From Coriobacteriaceae bacterium (GTDB taxonomy: Bacteria; Actinomycetota; Coriobacteriia; Coriobacteriales; UMGS124): 31,968 nucleotides of DNA. Position numbers and translations under genes: made by a program. Under the pieces are notes generated by a model. It was not told where the DNA came from and ran no database searches. It worked only from the letters and a program-made list of their open reading frames with translations. The DNA is taken from positions 1 through 31,968 of the forward strand of contig JAHZHK010000006.1 in NCBI GenBank assembly GCA_019420325.1, in the 5' to 3' direction. This document shows, one piece after another, positions 31,242 through 31,968 of this stretch. How positions within the stretch are numbered: the stretch's first letter is position 1; each line of letters opens with the position of its first letter.

Positions 31242-31968
31242 GGCGTTTTCTTACCTCCTCGAGTACGTGAATGATGACGCGGGCAACATCGGCCGCCGTT
31301 GCGCCGCCCAGGTTGACGATAAAGTTTGCGTGCACGGTCGACACCTCGGCATTGCCGACCCGGTATCCCTTAAGGCCGCACGCATCGATGAGGCGGGCCG
31401 CCTTGAGGTCCGAAGAGTTGCGGAACACGCTGCCACATGACGGCAGGTTGAGCGGTTGCGCCGCACGCCGGCGCTGCAGGACCGCCTCCATCGTCTCCTT
31501 GACCACGGCGACATCACCGGGGACAAGCTCAAGCACGACCTCAAGGATGATCTCGGTGCCGGGAAGGTCGGTTGCGCGGTAGTACCACGAGATGTCGCTG
31601 CGCGCGTAATGCACAAGGCCTGTACCAGGGCGGAAGACCACGACCTCCGCAATGACGGAGTCCATCCAATGGTTGGCCGTGCCCGCGTTCATCGAGACGG
31701 CACCGCCCACGGTACCGGGAATGCCCACTGCAAACTCCAGCCCCGACAGGCCTTTGTCGAACGCTTCGGTCACAACGCGCTGCAGCACCGCGCCTGCACC
31801 CACATGCATTCGACCCGTCTCGTCGACGGTGAAGCGGCGAAAGTCGCGGCCAAGCACGAGGACGGCGCCTTGGTAGCCCTCGTCGCTCACAAGCACGTTG
31901 GACCCGCGTCCCATGATGACCCACGGCACGCGTTCCTGGCCCAATATCTCGACCGCTTGACGGACGTC
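31192..31968 (-). CDS. murB: UDP-N-acetylenolpyruvoylglucosamine reductase (5' end beyond the window)
   Basis: FAD-dependent enzyme that reduces enolpyruvyl-UDP-GlcNAc to UDP-MurNAc, committing precursors to peptidoglycan. The frame is open to the right edge (AVEILGQERVPW...), so the N-terminal FAD-binding start is missing. Seen: VIMGRGSNVLVSDEGYQG, VGIPGTVGGAVSMNAG (FAD domain) and CGSVFRNSSDLKAARLID with the catalytic Ser, then VHANFIVNLGGA and LRPEVKFLG near the end. The GSVFRN form fits the short, type II enzymes. The stop lies 50 bp inside ftsQ on the same strand. Confidence 0.95.
   Translation of the reverse strand, partial: DVRQAVEILGQERVPWVIMGRGSNVLVSDEGYQGAVLVLGRDFRRFTVDETGRMHVGAGAVLQRVVTEAFDKGLSGLEFAVGIPGTVGGAVSMNAGTANHWMDSVIAEVVVFRPGTGLVHYARSDISWYYRATDLPGTEIILEVVLELVPGDVAVVKETMEAVLQRRRAAQPLNLPSCGSVFRNSSDLKAARLIDACGLKGYRVGNAEVSTVHANFIVNLGGATAADVARVIIHVLEEVRKRHGVELRPEVKFLGFPA

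Overview
The window is a GC-rich, gene-dense bacterial chromosome segment that reads mostly on the minus strand. Gene content and order point to the class Coriobacteriia (Actinomycetota), near Collinsella, Olsenella or Atopobium. It combines Firmicutes-like synteny (rsmI / metG-tatD-rsmA-veg-ispE, and ybeY-era ... recO) with an actinobacterial-style division cluster (ftsQ-ftsZ-pgeF-yggS-sepF-yggT-divIVA, no ftsA). The assignment is inferred from layout and protein character only; no database search was possible.

Layout from left to right: the 3' part of lysS is cut off by the left edge, preceded by greA and tatA. A tRNA-Pro(CGG) follows with its promoter and terminator. Next are a TraX-like membrane protein and a divergent CPBP/CAAX protease. 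The block ispE, veg, rsmA, an iron-sulfur flavoprotein, tatD and metG follows. Between metG and rsmI lies a complete six-gene energy-converting [NiFe] hydrogenase operon in the order echA-B-C-D-E-F. After rsmI come a lower-GC patch with a putative Tat-exported protein, recO, a DeoC-like pseudoenzyme, a ybeY-era fusion, galE, vsr, a lipoprotein and a second apparent pseudoenzyme of the Cys/Met-metabolism PLP fold. The right end is the division cluster divIVA, yggT, sepF, yggS, pgeF, ftsZ, ftsQ and a partial murB.

How the genes fit together: the Ech complex would couple ferredoxin oxidation to H2 formation and ion translocation, as expected of an anaerobic fermenter. The division cluster supplies the Z-ring (FtsZ), its probable membrane tether (SepF), divisome linkage (FtsQ), polar scaffold (DivIVA) and a cell-wall precursor enzyme (MurB). 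RsmA, RsmI, YbeY-Era, GreA, LysRS and MetRS are RNA and translation housekeeping.

The least ordinary items are: (1) a DeoC-fold protein that has lost its catalytic Asp and both Lys residues and carries a ~110-residue Cys/Asp/His-rich insertion in the barrel; (2) a shortened Cys/Met-metabolism PLP-fold protein lacking the PLP lysine, placed after divIVA; (3) the Ech operon placed inside an otherwise conserved housekeeping cluster; (4) the YbeY-Era fusion; and (5) a perfect 15-bp inverted repeat plus a foreign-looking exported-protein gene beside rsmI.
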